Under the pieces are notes generated by a model that worked only from the letters and a program-made list of their open reading frames with translations, was not told where the DNA came from and searched no databases. From Scalesia atractyloides (taxonomy: Eukaryota; Streptophyta; Magnoliopsida; Asterales; Asteraceae), in contig CAMTDV010000017.1 of NCBI GenBank assembly GCA_947069175.1, positions 48,431,137-48,495,136 on the forward strand: a stretch of DNA of 64,000 nucleotides, read 5' to 3'. Every line of letters starts with the position of its first letter. Position 1 is the first letter of the stretch. A program made the position numbers and the translations under genes. Shown piece by piece: positions 45,190 to 58,411 of this stretch.

Positions 45190-48100
45190 ATGTCGGCTAG
45201 GCAACAACGTGGGGGTAGAAGGTCAGGAAGGTAAAACTAACACTTGGCCACCCAAATCTCAAAACAAATGGCCGCGGTGCTTCCTGACATCGTAGTTCAA
45301 GTCCAACAAGCTCTCGCCGAAATCCCATCAATCCTCCCCAGCAAGAAGACCAGAACGTCGACAACCCTCCCTCCAAAAAGTGCTCATACAAACACTTCAA
45401 GTCTTGCGATCCCCGAAATTTGAAGGGACCGAAGGTGTCACTGCTCTCCTCCACTGGTTTGAGGAAATGGAAAACACCTTCCTCAATTGCGATTGTCCTG
45501 AGGATCGCAAGGTACGTTACGCAACCGGGAGACTATTTGGAGTAGCTCTTACCTGGTGGAATACTGAAAAAGGTAAGAGAGGAATCGAAGATGCAATGGC
45601 CTTAACGTGGGAGGAGTTAAGGGAAATCATGACAAGACGCTTCTGTCCAAGAAGCGAGATCAAAAAGTTAGAGGATGAATTTCATTCGTTGAAGCAAAAG
45701 GAGGGAGATCATACTTCCTACAACAAACGGTTTTTAGATTTGAACCAAATGGTCCCTAACTTGTTCACCCCAGTTTACCGCTTAGTCAAACACTATATTC
45801 GAGTCCTCCCCACGAAAATTCAAGACTCAGTTCTCAGCACTTCGCCTGCAACTCTCGAAGCTGCTATGGAACTAGCTACCGAGCTTACCGAGAATCGTAT
45901 TCGCAACGGAAAATTTAAGGACGAGAAAAGGAAAGCCCCCGTTGAGGGCCAAACTTCAAACCATTCCACCTCCTCCTCAAAGTTTGCTAATAAGAGGAAA
46001 CAAAACACCAGAAACTTTGCTGTCACACAAACAAATTTCCCTATCCCTGCTGCACCCATCACTCAAGTTGCCCCCTCACCTGCACCATATAAAAGGCCAT
46101 ACTCCGGCCCATACCCAAAATGCAACCGTTGCCAATACCATCACTTTCCTGATCATCCCTGCCAACATTGCACCGGCTGTGGTCGCGCAGGTCACACCAT
46201 TCAAACCTGTCGCGTACTTCAGCGAACGAACCGCCATCAGTCCTCAACTCAAACCCACCATCAGATAGTGGGTCAAGCCCAACAACCTTTACTACTACCA
46301 CCTACCCAACATGTAGCCCAATCCTACTACCAACCCAACTATCCCATGGTGCAACCTATGCGGGCTTGTTACAACTGTGGAGACCCGAACCACTTCAGGA
46401 ACACCTGTCCACGCCTGGTGAATATCATCCATGCCCAAGCTCAAGCTAATCCAGTAAACCAGGCTAACCAAGCTCCTCCACCTGCACGAGGAAGAGCTTT
46501 TAACATCAACGCCAATCAAGCTAGGGCTGACAACAATGTGGTTAACGGTACGTTTCTCATCAATGGTAGTTATGCATCCATGTTATTTGATACTGGCGCG
46601 GATAAGAGTTTTGTGTCCTTAGAATTTGAACCCATCCTCAACCAAACTCGAGATAAACTCATGGAATCCATAACGGTGGAAGTTGCTGACGGAAAACCGG
46701 TCTCATTAAACTCTATTATACGAAATTGTATTCTCACCCTAAACGATCATGATTTTCCAGTTGACCTCATACCTATGAAGTTGGGAAGTTTCGACATTAT
46801 AATTGGTATGGACTGGCTCAGCCAACATCATGCTGAAGTTGTATGCCGCGAAAAGTTTATTCGCATTCCTCTTATAAACGGTCAGACTCTACGAATCTTT
46901 GGAGAAACCCCTTCGAAAGGACTCAAATTAATCTCTTGTCTTCAAGCCGAAAATATCTCCGCAAAAATTATGTCGCATTCCTAACTCATGTCGTCAAAAA
47001 GGGAATCAAGGAGAAGAAACTCGAAGACATCCCAGTAGTAAAAGATTTTCCGCAAGTTTTTCCTGACGACATTTCAGGACTTCCTCCCGTGAGAGAAGTC
47101 GAATTCCGCATGGATCTTATACCTGGAGCTACACAAGTTGCAAAATCTCCTTATAGGTTAGCCCCATCCGAAATGCAAGAGCTAGCCAGTCAATTGCAAT
47201 AGTTGACTGACAAAGGGTTCATACGTCCTAGCTCATCGCCTTGGGGTGCACCTGTCCTTTTTGTGAAGAAGAAAGATGGAACGTTTCGCATGTGTATCGA
47301 CTACAGAGAACTCAACAAGTTAACGGTTAAGAACCGCTACCCATTACCTCGCATCGTTGATCTTCTTGACCAACTTCAAGGCGCCAGCTGTTTTTCAAAA
47401 ATCGACCTTCGTTCTGGTTATCATCAACTCAGAGTACATGAAGAAGACGTCCCAAAGACTGCCTTCCGAACTCGTTATGGTCATTATGAATTCATGGTCA
47501 TGCCATTTGGTCTAACCAACGCTCCAGCTGTCTTCATGGATCTAATGAACAGAGTCTGCAAACCCTATCTCGATCGCTTTGTTATAGTCTTCATCGACGA
47601 CATCCTCATTTACTCAAAGTCTAAGTCTGATCATGAACGACACCTTCGACTCATCCTTACACTCTTAGGGAATGAAAAAGCTCTACGCCAAATTCTCCAA
47701 ATGCGAATTCTGGTTAAAAGAGGTACAATTCCTTGGACATGTCGTCAATGACAAGGGAATACATGTCGACCCCTCAAAGATCAAAGCAGTACAAGAATGG
47801 CAAGCACCACGGACACCAACCGAAGTAAGATCATTCCTTGGTTTGGCTGGTTATTATCGCCGTTTCATTGCAAATTTCTCCCGCATCGCTGTACCACTCA
47901 CGGCCTTAACACATAAACGAAAACCCTTCATATGGGGACCCAAACAAGAAGAAGCCTTCCAAACCCTTAAACAAAAACTCTGTGACGTACCTATTCTCAC
48001 TCTTCCTGAAGGTTGTGATGACTTCGTGGTTTATTGCGACGCGTCAGGGCAAGGACTAGGCTGTGTTCTAATGCAAAGAGGAAAGGTGATAGCTTATGCT

Positions 48101-49861
48101 TCCAGACAACTCAAAACTCATGAGAAGAACTACACCACCCACGACCTAGAACTTGGAGCCGTTGTGTTCGCTCTTAAGATATGGAGACATTACCTCTACG
48201 GTACTAAGTGTGAAATATACACTGACCATAAGAGCCTCCAACATATCTTCAACCAAAAGGAGTTAAACATGAGGCAACGAAGATGGGTCGAACTTCTTAA
48301 TGAGTACGACTGTGAAATTCGGTATCATCCTGGCAAGGCAAATGTGGTGGCCGATGCGCTCAGTCGAAAGGGTTATGCGAACTCCATTCGTCTTCTATGT
48401 TCGCAAATCATAACCGACATCAAAGATCAAATTCGAGAAGCCCAACATGTTTTAGTAGCGGAAAGCGAAGTACGAAAGGAGCTGTCTTGTGGAGCTGAAC
48501 TTAAAATTGAAACTAAATCCGACGGTATTCTGTACTATCTAGATCGCATATGGATTCTCGATCACAATAACCTTCGTGATTTCCTTATGAATGAGGCGCA
48601 CAAAACACGATACTCTATACACCCAGGAGCCGACAAGATGTATCAAGACCTTCGATACACCTACTGGTGGCCTGGAATGAAAAAGGATATTGCTGTTTTT
48701 GTTTCCAAGTGCCTTACATGTTCCAAAGTAAAAGCTGAACATCAAAGACCCTCAGGACTTCTGGTCCAACCTGAAATACCTGTATGGAAGTGGGAAAACA
48801 TAACCATGGACTTCATTACCGGGTTACCTCGCACTTCTGGTGGGTATGACACTATATGGGTAATCATTGATCGTCTTACAAAATCAGCTCACTTCATTCC
48901 GATTCGCGAGGAGTTCAAGAATGAGAAGTTAGCTCGTATCTACATCAGCGAGATCGTAAGCCGTCATGGTGTACCGTTAAGCATTATTTCAGATCGTGAT
49001 GGTCGTTTCACTTCACGAACATGGCAAGCCGTACAAGCCGCTTTGGGTACACGACTAGACCTCAGTACCGCTTATCATCCTCAAACTGATGGACAATCTG
49101 AACTCACCATCCAAACTCTTGAAGATATGCTTCGAGCATGTGTCATAGACTTCAAGGGAAATTGGGACGCTCATCTACCATTAGTTGAATTTTCGTACAA
49201 CAACAACTATCATTCAAGTATCGGCATGGCACCTTTCGAAGCTTTATATGGTCGTAAGTGCCGATCTCCAGTATGTTGGCACGAAATTGGAGAAGCTCAA
49301 ATCACCGGTCCAGAATTGATTCAAGAAACCACAGAAAAGATCCATCAAATTCGAAACAATCTTCTAGCGGCACAAAGTCGTCAAAAGAGTTATGCAGATA
49401 AACGACGAAAGCCTTTGGAGTTTAACATTGGTGATCATGTACTTTTAAAAGTATCACCGTGGAAGGGAGTAGTTCGTTTTGGCCAGAAGGGCAAGCTAGC
49501 ACCACGCTACGTAGGACCTTTCAAGATACTCGAAAGAGTAGGACCTGTAGCATACAAGCTTGACCTACCAGAAGAACTCAACAGAATTCACCCCACATTC
49601 CACGTATCAAACTTAAAGAAGTGCCTCGCCGATGAAAACCTCCATATTCCCCTGGAAGATATTCAGATCGATGAATCTATGCATTTCATTGAAAGACCGG
49701 TAGAGATCATGGACTTCGGAGAAAAACGTTTAAGACGGAGTCATATTCCAATTGTAAGGGTACGCTGGGAGTCGAAACGAGGACCTGAGTTTACTTGGGA
49801 ACGTGAAGACTCAATGCGCGAAAAATACCCGCATCTTTTTCCTGTTACCACTGCTACTTAA
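45190..49861 (+). pseudogene. Gag-pol of element B with a few disabling lesions
   Basis: Gag starts near 45190 (MSARQQRGGRRSGR), with early stops and frame changes before 45420. The main gag-protease frame runs 45380-46984. It contains FEGTEGVTALLHWFEEMENT, two CX2CX4HX4C zinc knuckles (CTGCGRAGHTIQTC and CYNCGDPNHFRNTC), and the protease motif LFDTGADKSFVS. A one-base shift near 46950 leads into pol, where a TAG at 47200-47202 interrupts the start of RT. RT has CIDYRELNKL and FIDDILIYS. A second shift near 47670 leads into 47672-49861: RNase H (VYCDASGQGLGCVLMQRG), an HHCC-type zinc region (YWWPGMKKD, CLTCSKVKAEH), the DDE integrase (WVIIDRLTKSAHF, STAYHPQTDGQSE), GPFKILERVGPVAYKL and a chromodomain-like C-terminus. 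Almost complete, but not translatable as one polyprotein. Confidence 0.93.
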
Positions 49862-49895
49862 ATTTCGGGACGAAATTTCTAAAAGTAGGGGATAC

Positions 49896-52564
49896 TGTAA
49901 CATCCGTCGAAAACGGGTTTTCAAAACCCGCTTCGTTTATTAATCGAATAATCAGTTTCAAATTTTCGTTGCTCATTTAATGCTTATTTTAATTTTAAAC
50001 AATACATAACTAATAAACATTTTAGAAAATGGAAATTAAAATTGTTAAAAAATAAAAATAAAGTAACTAAAAATAAAAAAGGGCTGCCGGGTTTCGAACC
50101 CGGGTCAGCCGGAAGACTTAATCACCAAGCACTTAACCACTCCGCCACTTGCTGTCTTTGTGTAATATAGGAAACAAATAAAACATAAGTTCACCTATGA
50201 AATCACCTATTTGCGCCAAAACTGAAACCGATATCGGCTTTCAACGTTCCAGACGATTGAGTGATCGATATCACTGATTATAACCGATGAAATCATTACG
50301 ACCGACGTTCTTAATCAATTCAGCCTTTATTGAACTTGAATTCATATGATTTTCGGGTTTAATAACCGAAATCATTTACTTCCTGGTTTTCACCAACAAT
50401 ATCATCATCTCGCGACTCAAAAACACTCACAGAACCTCTAATTTCACTTTCGCTCTATTTTCAGTTCGTCGGAAACGTTTTCTGAAATCGTCGGACTTTC
50501 GCCGAAAACCGTGTTATTCATCAAAACGGTAAATTTCTCAACTCTTTCATCTTCTATCTATTGCTAGACTTTTACTAACTCAAACCCTTCAACCAGAATC
50601 AGTCCCAGGCGACGATATCGGATAATCAGCACTCGCCGGAAGATTTATGAAAATTCCTAAATCGCGCTGTGAATCGGTATAATCATCTAAACTCTCTGAT
50701 AACTCTTGTTTAGTCATTCAATTTCACAATTGGTTAATCAAAACTATTAATTGGCCCGTTCAGACGGAGTTCATAAAACAGAGCCGACGACTTCGCCGGA
50801 GTTCTGAGAAAGATCATCTTTCCGGTACATTCACTTCCAAAATCTTCTTTATCCATTTCATTTTAATCAGTCATATGTCCGTTAATTGAATTGAACAAAA
50901 TCAGTAGAATAATCGTTGTCTGTGTTGTTTAACGGAGAAGATGAAGTCTAGTTTGTGTATAAATTGAATATAAATCGGATTATATCTCGGGTTAGACACA
51001 CAGTCCAGCGGTGGACTGTGTGCATTTGAATCATAGGGATACCGGGTTCGAGTCTGTCCTTGTTCCGATTCGTCACAATATTCAGACTTTTTATAAAACC
51101 CAAATACGGAAACTTCCAGTTAGTATATAAGAGAAATAAAAACAAGTGTTTTAACCAGGTTAGACACACAGTCCAGCGGTGGACTGTGTGCAACGTTAAA
51201 CAACAGGTCCCGGGTTCGAGACCTGTTATGCACACCGGTTCGATAGAATTAAAATCCTTTTTAAGAATAAATGAATTTTGAATAAATTAAATAGTATATA
51301 AATATAATTAAAAACAGAAATATTTCGGGTTAGACACGTAGCTCAGTTGGTAGAGCTGCGTGCACGCGTACGGGAGGTCACAAGTTCGAACCTCACTCGT
51401 TCGAACCTCACTCAGCGCAAACAAACACACGACCGAACCGGTCAACAGTCAACAGTCATGGTCAATAGTCAACGGTCAACCCAAAAAAAGTCAACATTTT
51501 TTTTTTATATTTTTATTTATTTATTTTTTAAAAATCAATTAAAAATACTTAAAAATAATGTTTTAAAAGTTAGAAAATAACCTTAAACTCACAAAAATAT
51601 ATCTAAAAATCCTATTAAAATTATTAATAAAATCCACTTATTTACCGTACTTTTTCCTTATTATTTAGGTTAGTTAATCCTCGTCGATCAACCCTCTAAA
51701 CTCGTGCGCATTCAACATCGTCAAACGAACGCACCCAATGTGAGTGAATCTCTACAAATTCCCCGTTTTAATCACTTTTTGGGGTGTATCATGTGTCATA
51801 TTATTTATACATTTAAACACTTGTGCATCCATCATATCCATGATCAAATGTGTATTCAATATGTATCAACTGTTTGCGTGGTTAATGTTTAGATTAGATT
51901 TATCATTTTCAGTACATACATTATCAAAGGCCGCCGCTCCCCATTACCTATGAGCGTGAGCCGTTCCCCATTACCTATGAGCGTGAACGAGGCGTTGCCA
52001 ACATACGATCGGCTCCGTTTGATTGAGCCTTGATCGCACATACATTCATCATAGGCCGTCTGTTCCCCATTACCTATGAGCGGAACCGTTCCCCATTACC
52101 TATTAGCGTGAACGTGACGTTGCCAACATTTACATTATCATTCATGTCATAGATTATTGCAAGGTGGTTTGTTATTGTATGTTATTGTATGAATATTTAC
52201 ATTTGCTCACATATGATTATTGCATAATTTTTCCATATTAATTATAACAAGAAATCAATAATAAATGTTTTCTAACAAGGTTCACTCGCCAACTTTTGTT
52301 GACCCAAAAACCCCCATTTTTACACATGATACAGGTGATCCAGTTGCAGCAAGAAACATATAGGATGGCTTAGAAGAATAAATCGGTTTAGACTTTGGAT
52401 TGTTTATGTAGTTACTTTTCTTTGTAATTGTATGAACTTGTTTGGAATATTGATGATGTAATTTTGAATTTAATAAATATGAAACATATTAGTAAACATC
52501 ATGAGCTTTGGTGATAACCCAATTATGCCCCGACTCTTATTCCGCTGCGGGTCGGGGTGTGACA
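49896..52564 (+). repeat. 3' LTR of element B
   Basis: Same boundaries as the 5' LTR. tRNA-like modules recur at 50081-50156 (- strand) and with GTTAGACAC at 50991, 51159 and 51329 (+ strand), preserving the 168/170-bp spacing. In module 3 the sequence GTTCGAACCTCACTC is duplicated in tandem (about 51384-51413), which is absent from the 5' LTR. Confidence 0.93.
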
Positions 52565-53359
52565 GATTGGTATCAGAGCCATGACTATAGGGATATAGGA
52601 TAGGTTATTAGACCCTTAGAGCCTATACTATAGTTGATTAGAATTTTTAAATTGTTTGTGTGTTACATGCAAAATTCATGATGTTTATATGCTTTATGTT
52701 TATTGTTACATTCAATGTTATGCAAGCATGTTCATAAGTACATATTATTATACAATGCCTATCATGAATCATATTCTCATAACATATCATATCCATGAGA
52801 GCACACACCACACAATTTCCATGACTTTTACAATGATTTTTGTATTTTCAAATCACATCAAAGTGAGTTCTCATGACGGGCATATAGTAACTGGAAGGGT
52901 ACAAGTACCGGTAGTCGGAACGTCCTGTCTAGGCTTGGCATTCGTATAAATCCAAAATAAAGGACCAGTTTGCCTACCTGGGGACTAACGATGAGAGTAC
53001 GAAGGACCTATTAGGCCAAAGCATGCTATACCAAACGTCGTGTGAGCTGACCCCACTTTGAGTTGTCATTGTGTCTACACCTGGACACCCTCCGACCATA
53101 CATCTCGCAAACATATTTCATGGTTTTCATTCAGGTGATGCGAGTGTTAAACCGCCAATACCAATGTGAATCCTACTAAGCCAATAGTCATGGGGGCCCA
53201 CATGACTATACAAGTGAAGGTATGGGGGACATTGGAGGCCCAAACATGAGCAAAGACATCCTATGGATGTAGTTGCATTATGATGTTTATGTCATTTTAT
53301 TTTTTTTAAGACACATGACACCTAGAAAGACTCCTTAAACTCACAATCTTCTTATGTAT
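52565..53359 (+). mobile_element. Start of a second, truncated internal region after the 3' LTR
   Basis: The sequence following the right LTR is a near-identical copy of 44384-45179, including the Met-tRNA primer site (52568-52579). It stops at CTTCTTATGTATA, just before the gag start. The arrangement is therefore LTR-internal-LTR-internal(partial), the product of unequal recombination or of a tandem insertion later truncated. Confidence 0.92.
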
Positions 53360-53387
53360 AAAATACACAAATTAAATAAATACAACT

Positions 53388-54121
53388 TTATTCGTCCTTC
53401 TTCCCTCTGATCGCCTTTGTTAGTTTCTTCGAGAACTTGCTTGTTTTCTTCTCGGATTTTTCAGTTTTTTGCTGAATTTCCTTCATCCTTTCTAAGGCCT
53501 CTTGCATGGCCTCAAGTGGTGCCTGAGGTTGAGGCTGTGGTTGAGGCGGTGGTTGTGGTTGAGGCACAACTGGGTATGGGTATCCATAAGGTGGATATTC
53601 AGCAGATGTGTATGAGGAGTAATGAGGTGGATTACCCGGATAGGGAGGTGGGTAAAGTGCATTATACATAGCTGCTTCAAGATACGGGTCGTATGTAGGA
53701 GCAGCAATATCAACGTCACATCCAGGCAATCCTGGATAGGTGGGAATCGAGTTACCTAAACCCAATGGTGATGGCTGAACTGCCGGTTGAGGCATCAGAT
53801 TAGCAGCAGGTTGTGGGGTTGGAACCGCCACAGGTGAAGTGTTTGAGGGTCCACCCATTTGTGGATCCTTAGGGATAATAGGGTAAGATGGTGGCAAAGG
53901 TGGTAGCGAACCCGACCTTTGGCCAGCACGCACTGACATGCGTGCGCCACGTTTTCGACGTGGTTGTGATGGTTCATGTGGTGGTTGAGGTTGGTCCACC
54001 TGTTGCATAGGTTCATCCTCGATATGAGGATGTGGTGATGGAGCATGATAGGGAGGGGTGTTGTGGTAGGAAGGAGTATTGTAGAAGTTATACGTTTCCC
54101 ACCGTTGTTGGAACTCATCGG
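53388..54121 (-). pseudogene. Pro/Gln-rich ORF cut by an LTR end
   Basis: On the - strand an open frame enters at 54121 directly from the LTR terminus and runs to a TAA at 53390-53388. From the first Met (54008) it encodes 206 residues. The upstream part reads DEFQQRWETYNFYNTPSYHN and continues in the same frame. The protein is rich in Pro, Gln and Tyr, has DPYLEAAMYNALYPPPYPGN, and ends in a Lys/Glu-rich helix (EALERMKEIQQKTEKSEKKT) with a basic tail. AATAAA overlaps the stop codon. No domain recognised. Composition and setting suggest a retroelement accessory or gag-like ORF. The N-terminus is missing. Confidence 0.5.
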
Positions 54122-55720
54122 TGTCACACCCTGGTCGTAGCAGAAGCGCAAGCGTGTGACTTAAAGGTAATCATTGCAATCAATCGTGTAAACAATAATA
54201 AGTAACAACGATGCCATGATCATACATAAAGTTGAAATCAAAGTTTACAAGTTCCAAAATTGAATTCCCAAGTTTCCGACAAGTTTGCTTGTTTTATCCA
54301 AAAACAACATTAAAGTTAAGTTATATCACAAAAGACTGTTTGTTATCATCATGAAATATGTCAAGGCTTTGGCTCCCATATGCCCATACAAAGTTGGGAA
54401 TAAGAGACAGACCCTTCAAAAGAGGCATCCGTTGTTATATCTTTTCCAATCTCCCGAGGTCTATCACCGTTCATGCCTTGTTTCCTGAAAGACATGTAAT
54501 TTGAAAAATCAACAAAAGTTGAGCGAGTTCATGTAGTTTCGTTTTCGTATAAATTGTCATAGTTGTAATCCAATATTGAAATCCAGGTATGTTAATAGCA
54601 ATTATGGAATTTAAGGATCTATCAATGGGTAGCGAGCTCCCTGATATTATGTGCCATAAGTAAATAACCAAACCGAGACACTTTGTTCTCAATTGGGCTC
54701 ACAAAAGCACTCCATGGTTAACAACTAGGAGTGGAGCGTGCCTCAAGCTCACTAGATCTACACCTTTTGCACCTTGGTCACTAAGTGATTATTGGTTACT
54801 ATTGTTATCATTTTCATCATCCCACTTACGCACATCGATCGTGTTATCATCTAAACCCACAACTAACATACCATTTGTCTTAACATGTATTTCCCCCCGA
54901 GTGTTATAAAACCGAAAACGTTTAAAAGAAAAACGGGGACATGAACTCACAGATTTGCGTTCCGAATGATTTGCGTATACTCACAAATGATCTCTTGGTC
55001 TCGTACCGAAACCTACAAGTGTCATAGACTCCGTTAGACACTTAGGTCTACGCATACTCTATGTACAAGTTCTCCCATCTTGTATTAATTGTACTAAGTT
55101 GTGTGTTAGATGATTAATTCTTAACTTGTTAATATATATTTTACCAAATATATTCTCGTGTCTCATGTGTTGTATGAATGGGGCCTAGCCCTCTTGACTT
55201 CATGTCCCACCCGAGTATGATGTACGTGTCCTTAACCTCTCGGTGTCGGGTCTCACACGGGTGACTTGACGATGTCGTAAACGGATATATTTTATATTCT
55301 TAAAATATATTTTCTCGTTTAAAAATAATTGATATTCATCGTCTAAACGTATATGTATATTTATTCTCAAATAAACATATGTATTTTCCAATTAAAATGG
55401 GTAATTAAAAATAATATAATTTTTAACTTATACTTGTATTTGTATATTATACTTCTCCAAGTATTCTTTGTGTTAGGCTTCTTTGACCATGTCAAATTAT
55501 ATGTTTAGTTGTATTTATTTTCTAAAAATAAGTATGTATACTTTGTAAAATAATATTTCCAATATTATTTTTAGTATAAACATACTTGTCATTTACTAAA
55601 TGTATACTTAGGCAAGTATACATGTGTTTATGTATTAATGCTCATGTAATTCTTATTAAGTGCCAAAAATCATTCCTTGTGATTTTATATTTTCTGAAAA
55701 ATATTTTCAAGACTTGTTTG

Positions 55721-55777
<57 letters not shown>

Positions 55778-57342
55778 AACCTAGTTAAATATATATGTTT
55801 GTTCACTTGGCCAATTTTCTTGTATTATTCGCATTAATTCTAGTAAATATATATATATATATATATATGTTTTGCTCCCAATATGTATATATTTGTCCAT
55901 ATGAATGTCCATTTGTCCAAAGTCCGTATTTTGATCAAGGAATACTTATAAGTATATATATCTTGTTGTATTTGTCTATACACCCAAGTATGGGTATTCA
56001 TGTGTGTATTATTCTTGAATATTTCCCTTGGTATTTTGGGGTTATTTGTATTCATACTCCATTGGGAGTATTTAGTGGATTAAATCTCCTAATTGTCTAC
56101 TACTACATATTACACATAATATACACAAAAACACACATTTCTTGGTGACCACTAAATATATATATTTTCCTAAACATATATAAATAAATAAATATATATA
56201 TATATTTATGTTTGTTTTAAATCTTCAAGAAAATATTATTTTCTTAACTTATTTCTTTATATAAAAATAGGGGATGGCCATGTTTAGTTTATTAAACATC
56301 TTATAAACAAGAGTCTAGTAACAAAAAAATTATTTTCTAACTGTTAAGATTTTTATAAAAATTTGGCCATAGTTTCCCCTATATTTAGGAGTTCTCCCAT
56401 GTTTTAAAACATGTGTTTAAGCTTCATAAACTCATCAAACCATTCACAACAATTCTTACACTTCTAACATATGCATACAATGCATTTTTTCATGCCAAGA
56501 TGAACTCATAACTTTGTAAAAACATGTAGTCTTTTAACATGATGTTTAATATGTTCATCTAGCTTTAAAAACATGAATTATCCACTAATTACACAACTTT
56601 GTAGAAATTTCATTCTTAACATCTTGTTCATCCATTTTTGTAAAAAGTTCATATGCATCATTTTATCACTTTTAAACATCTTAACAAGTTCATTCTTGTA
56701 AGTAACAAGTTCATCTACAAGCTTTTCATGGATCCTTCAAGTTCCATGTGTATACTCGCTAGATCTTCACATACACATGATGGATATCTACTAAAGCACA
56801 TAATAAGCATCAACATCTTCATTACACTTCAAAATTATGATTATTTTCTTTATGTGATGTTACTAGTTTCATGTGTTCATCATTTTAAGGTGAGTCTTTT
56901 AGATGGTTAAACTTGTACACTATAATTATACTAGTAACAAGAAGTAAAAATAAGGTGTAGGAGGTTCACAACTAGCTCTTGTGGCTAGGGAAGTGGCAAA
57001 GAGAACAAGATGAAGATGGTGATGCAAATGAGGTGGATAAATGCTCTTCAAGGAGGTCCTTCAACTTCCAAGCCTTGATCCTTCCTTACTTAGCCTTGGG
57101 ACACCCTTGAATATACTTAAAATGGCTTGATGAACAAAAGAAAGTGGAGATGATTTAATGATGATGAAGCCGTGAGTTTGGAGGTGGTGGAGGTGTTATT
57201 GTTGTTTGATTTTTTGTGTTAGGATAAGTAAGTGAAAGGGTGGTGTCATGGATGATTACTTATGTTGGATGAAAGACACAAGACCCTTCATGTATTCTTA
57301 TTATTCACCCAACATGTCCAAGCATGGGAGACAAGAATGTGG
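54122..57342 (-). mobile_element. LTR fragment, - strand orientation
   Basis: Begins on the + strand with TGTCACACCCTGGTCGTAGC, the inverse of a gypsy LTR end of the GGGTGTGACA type seen in element B and the solo LTR. No primer site lies outside it, and the flanking ATCGG duplication partner was not found, so this may be a solo or truncated LTR. Contents: AT-rich DNA, an (AT)n tract at 55724-55774, a smaller one at 55847-55868, and a GA-rich block at 56990-57200 (CT-rich on the - strand). No gene. Confidence 0.55.
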
Positions 57343-57680
57343 GGTATCTAGTTCTCCTTATTCTAGTTTTCCTTATTCTAGTTTTGCTTAGTCTAGATCA
57401 ATCAATCAAAAATCCCTTTTCCAAAACCAAATAAGATATCTTAACCTCGCCTAGTTAGTAGTCGAAGTCTAGTTTAGTTATTTTAACTGTCTTGTGCATT
57501 CGATATCTGGACTTCCAATAGGATTACTGTATTCGATAGGTACACTTTCTTGTCTTTGTGGTCTAGTTTAGGGATTTTTTAGAGTTATTTTTTTAGGTAC
57601 ACTTTCTTGTCATTGTGTCTTGGTTAGTTGTTCGATAGTTATTTGTAGAGCGTATTTAGCACATCAAGTTTTCTTGCTGA
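57343..57680 (+). repeat. Direct repeat copy 1 (partial LTR of element D)
   Basis: About 330 bp of clear similarity to 58757-59085, sharing TAGATCAATCAATCAAAA, GATATCTGGACTTCCA and TAGGTACACTTTCTTGTC. It breaks off at CATCAAGTTTTCTT, where the tandem-repeat block begins. Confidence 0.75.
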
Positions 57681-58375
57681 TATTATGCAATATTGTATTA
57701 TGGATGGTAGGAGGTAATAGAAGTGTATTATGGATGGTATGATAGATTAAAGAGAAAGTGTATTCAAAGTAGTGTACCAAAACACCTTATTTCATGTTGA
57801 TACATATAGATGCACATGTGCATTTCTAATATTGGTAACGTAAAAAAGTAGTGTATTACACATGGTAGTGTAAATGAAAGTACAATTGTCTAGTATTTGT
57901 AACGTATTACGGAATTTGTCGAAGAAATGATACATATGCACATGTGCATGGTAGTGTATTATGGATGGAATGATAGATGAAAGAGAAAGTGTATTCAAAG
58001 TAGTGTACCAAAACACCTTATTTCATGTTGATACATATAGATGCACATGTGTATTTCTAATATGGTAACGTAAAAAGTAGTGTATTACACGTGGTAGTGT
58101 AAATCAAAGTACAATTGCCCAATGTTTGTAATGTATTACGGAATTTGTCAAAGAAATGATAAAGATGCACATGTGCATGGATAACTGTTACTCAAATTTT
58201 TATTTTTTATTTTTTGAAAATTATTTTTTATTGTTGACGAAATATATCGAATTTTTCAAAAAAAAATATTAAAAAATCTTTGTTGGGTGTTTTTTATATT
58301 TTTTTAGGTATTAATTTTTGTGTTCACACTGGTTCTCGCAGTTCTCACAATAAAGGATGGTTCCTAACGGATCCT

Positions 58376-58411
<36 letters not shown>
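57681..58411 (-). mobile_element. Helitron-like sequence with a 2 x 231-bp tandem repeat
   Basis: Two tandem copies of about 231 bp start at 57723 and 57954. Each contains ATGCACATGTGCAT-type palindromes (near 57811, 57937, 58042 and 58166) and GTAGTGTATTAC. The right edge, read on the - strand, is a (TA)n run followed by AGGGTAAGGATCCGTTAGGA and GTGAGAACTGCGAGAACC. This is a terminus style I associate with plant Helitrons, but the TC start and the opposite CTRR end were not located. Confidence 0.45.

Larger units (their letters stand above)
41731..52564 (+). mobile_element. Element B: Tekay-like Ty3/gypsy chromovirus, nearly intact
   Basis: Two long LTRs (41731-44383 and 49896-52564) differ by only about 1% by eye, so insertion is recent. 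A Met-tRNA primer site follows the 5' LTR, and a purine-rich AAAAGTAGGGGATAC precedes the 3' LTR. Gag-pol between them carries only a few lesions. No target duplication can be verified, because the right LTR is followed by more element sequence (52565-53359). The left flank is the leader of element A, into which B appears to have inserted. Confidence 0.92.

Noticed and set aside
55795..56148. 117-codon + strand ORF rich in Ile, Tyr and Leu
   Set aside because: Produced by (AT)n microsatellites and AT-rich LTR sequence.
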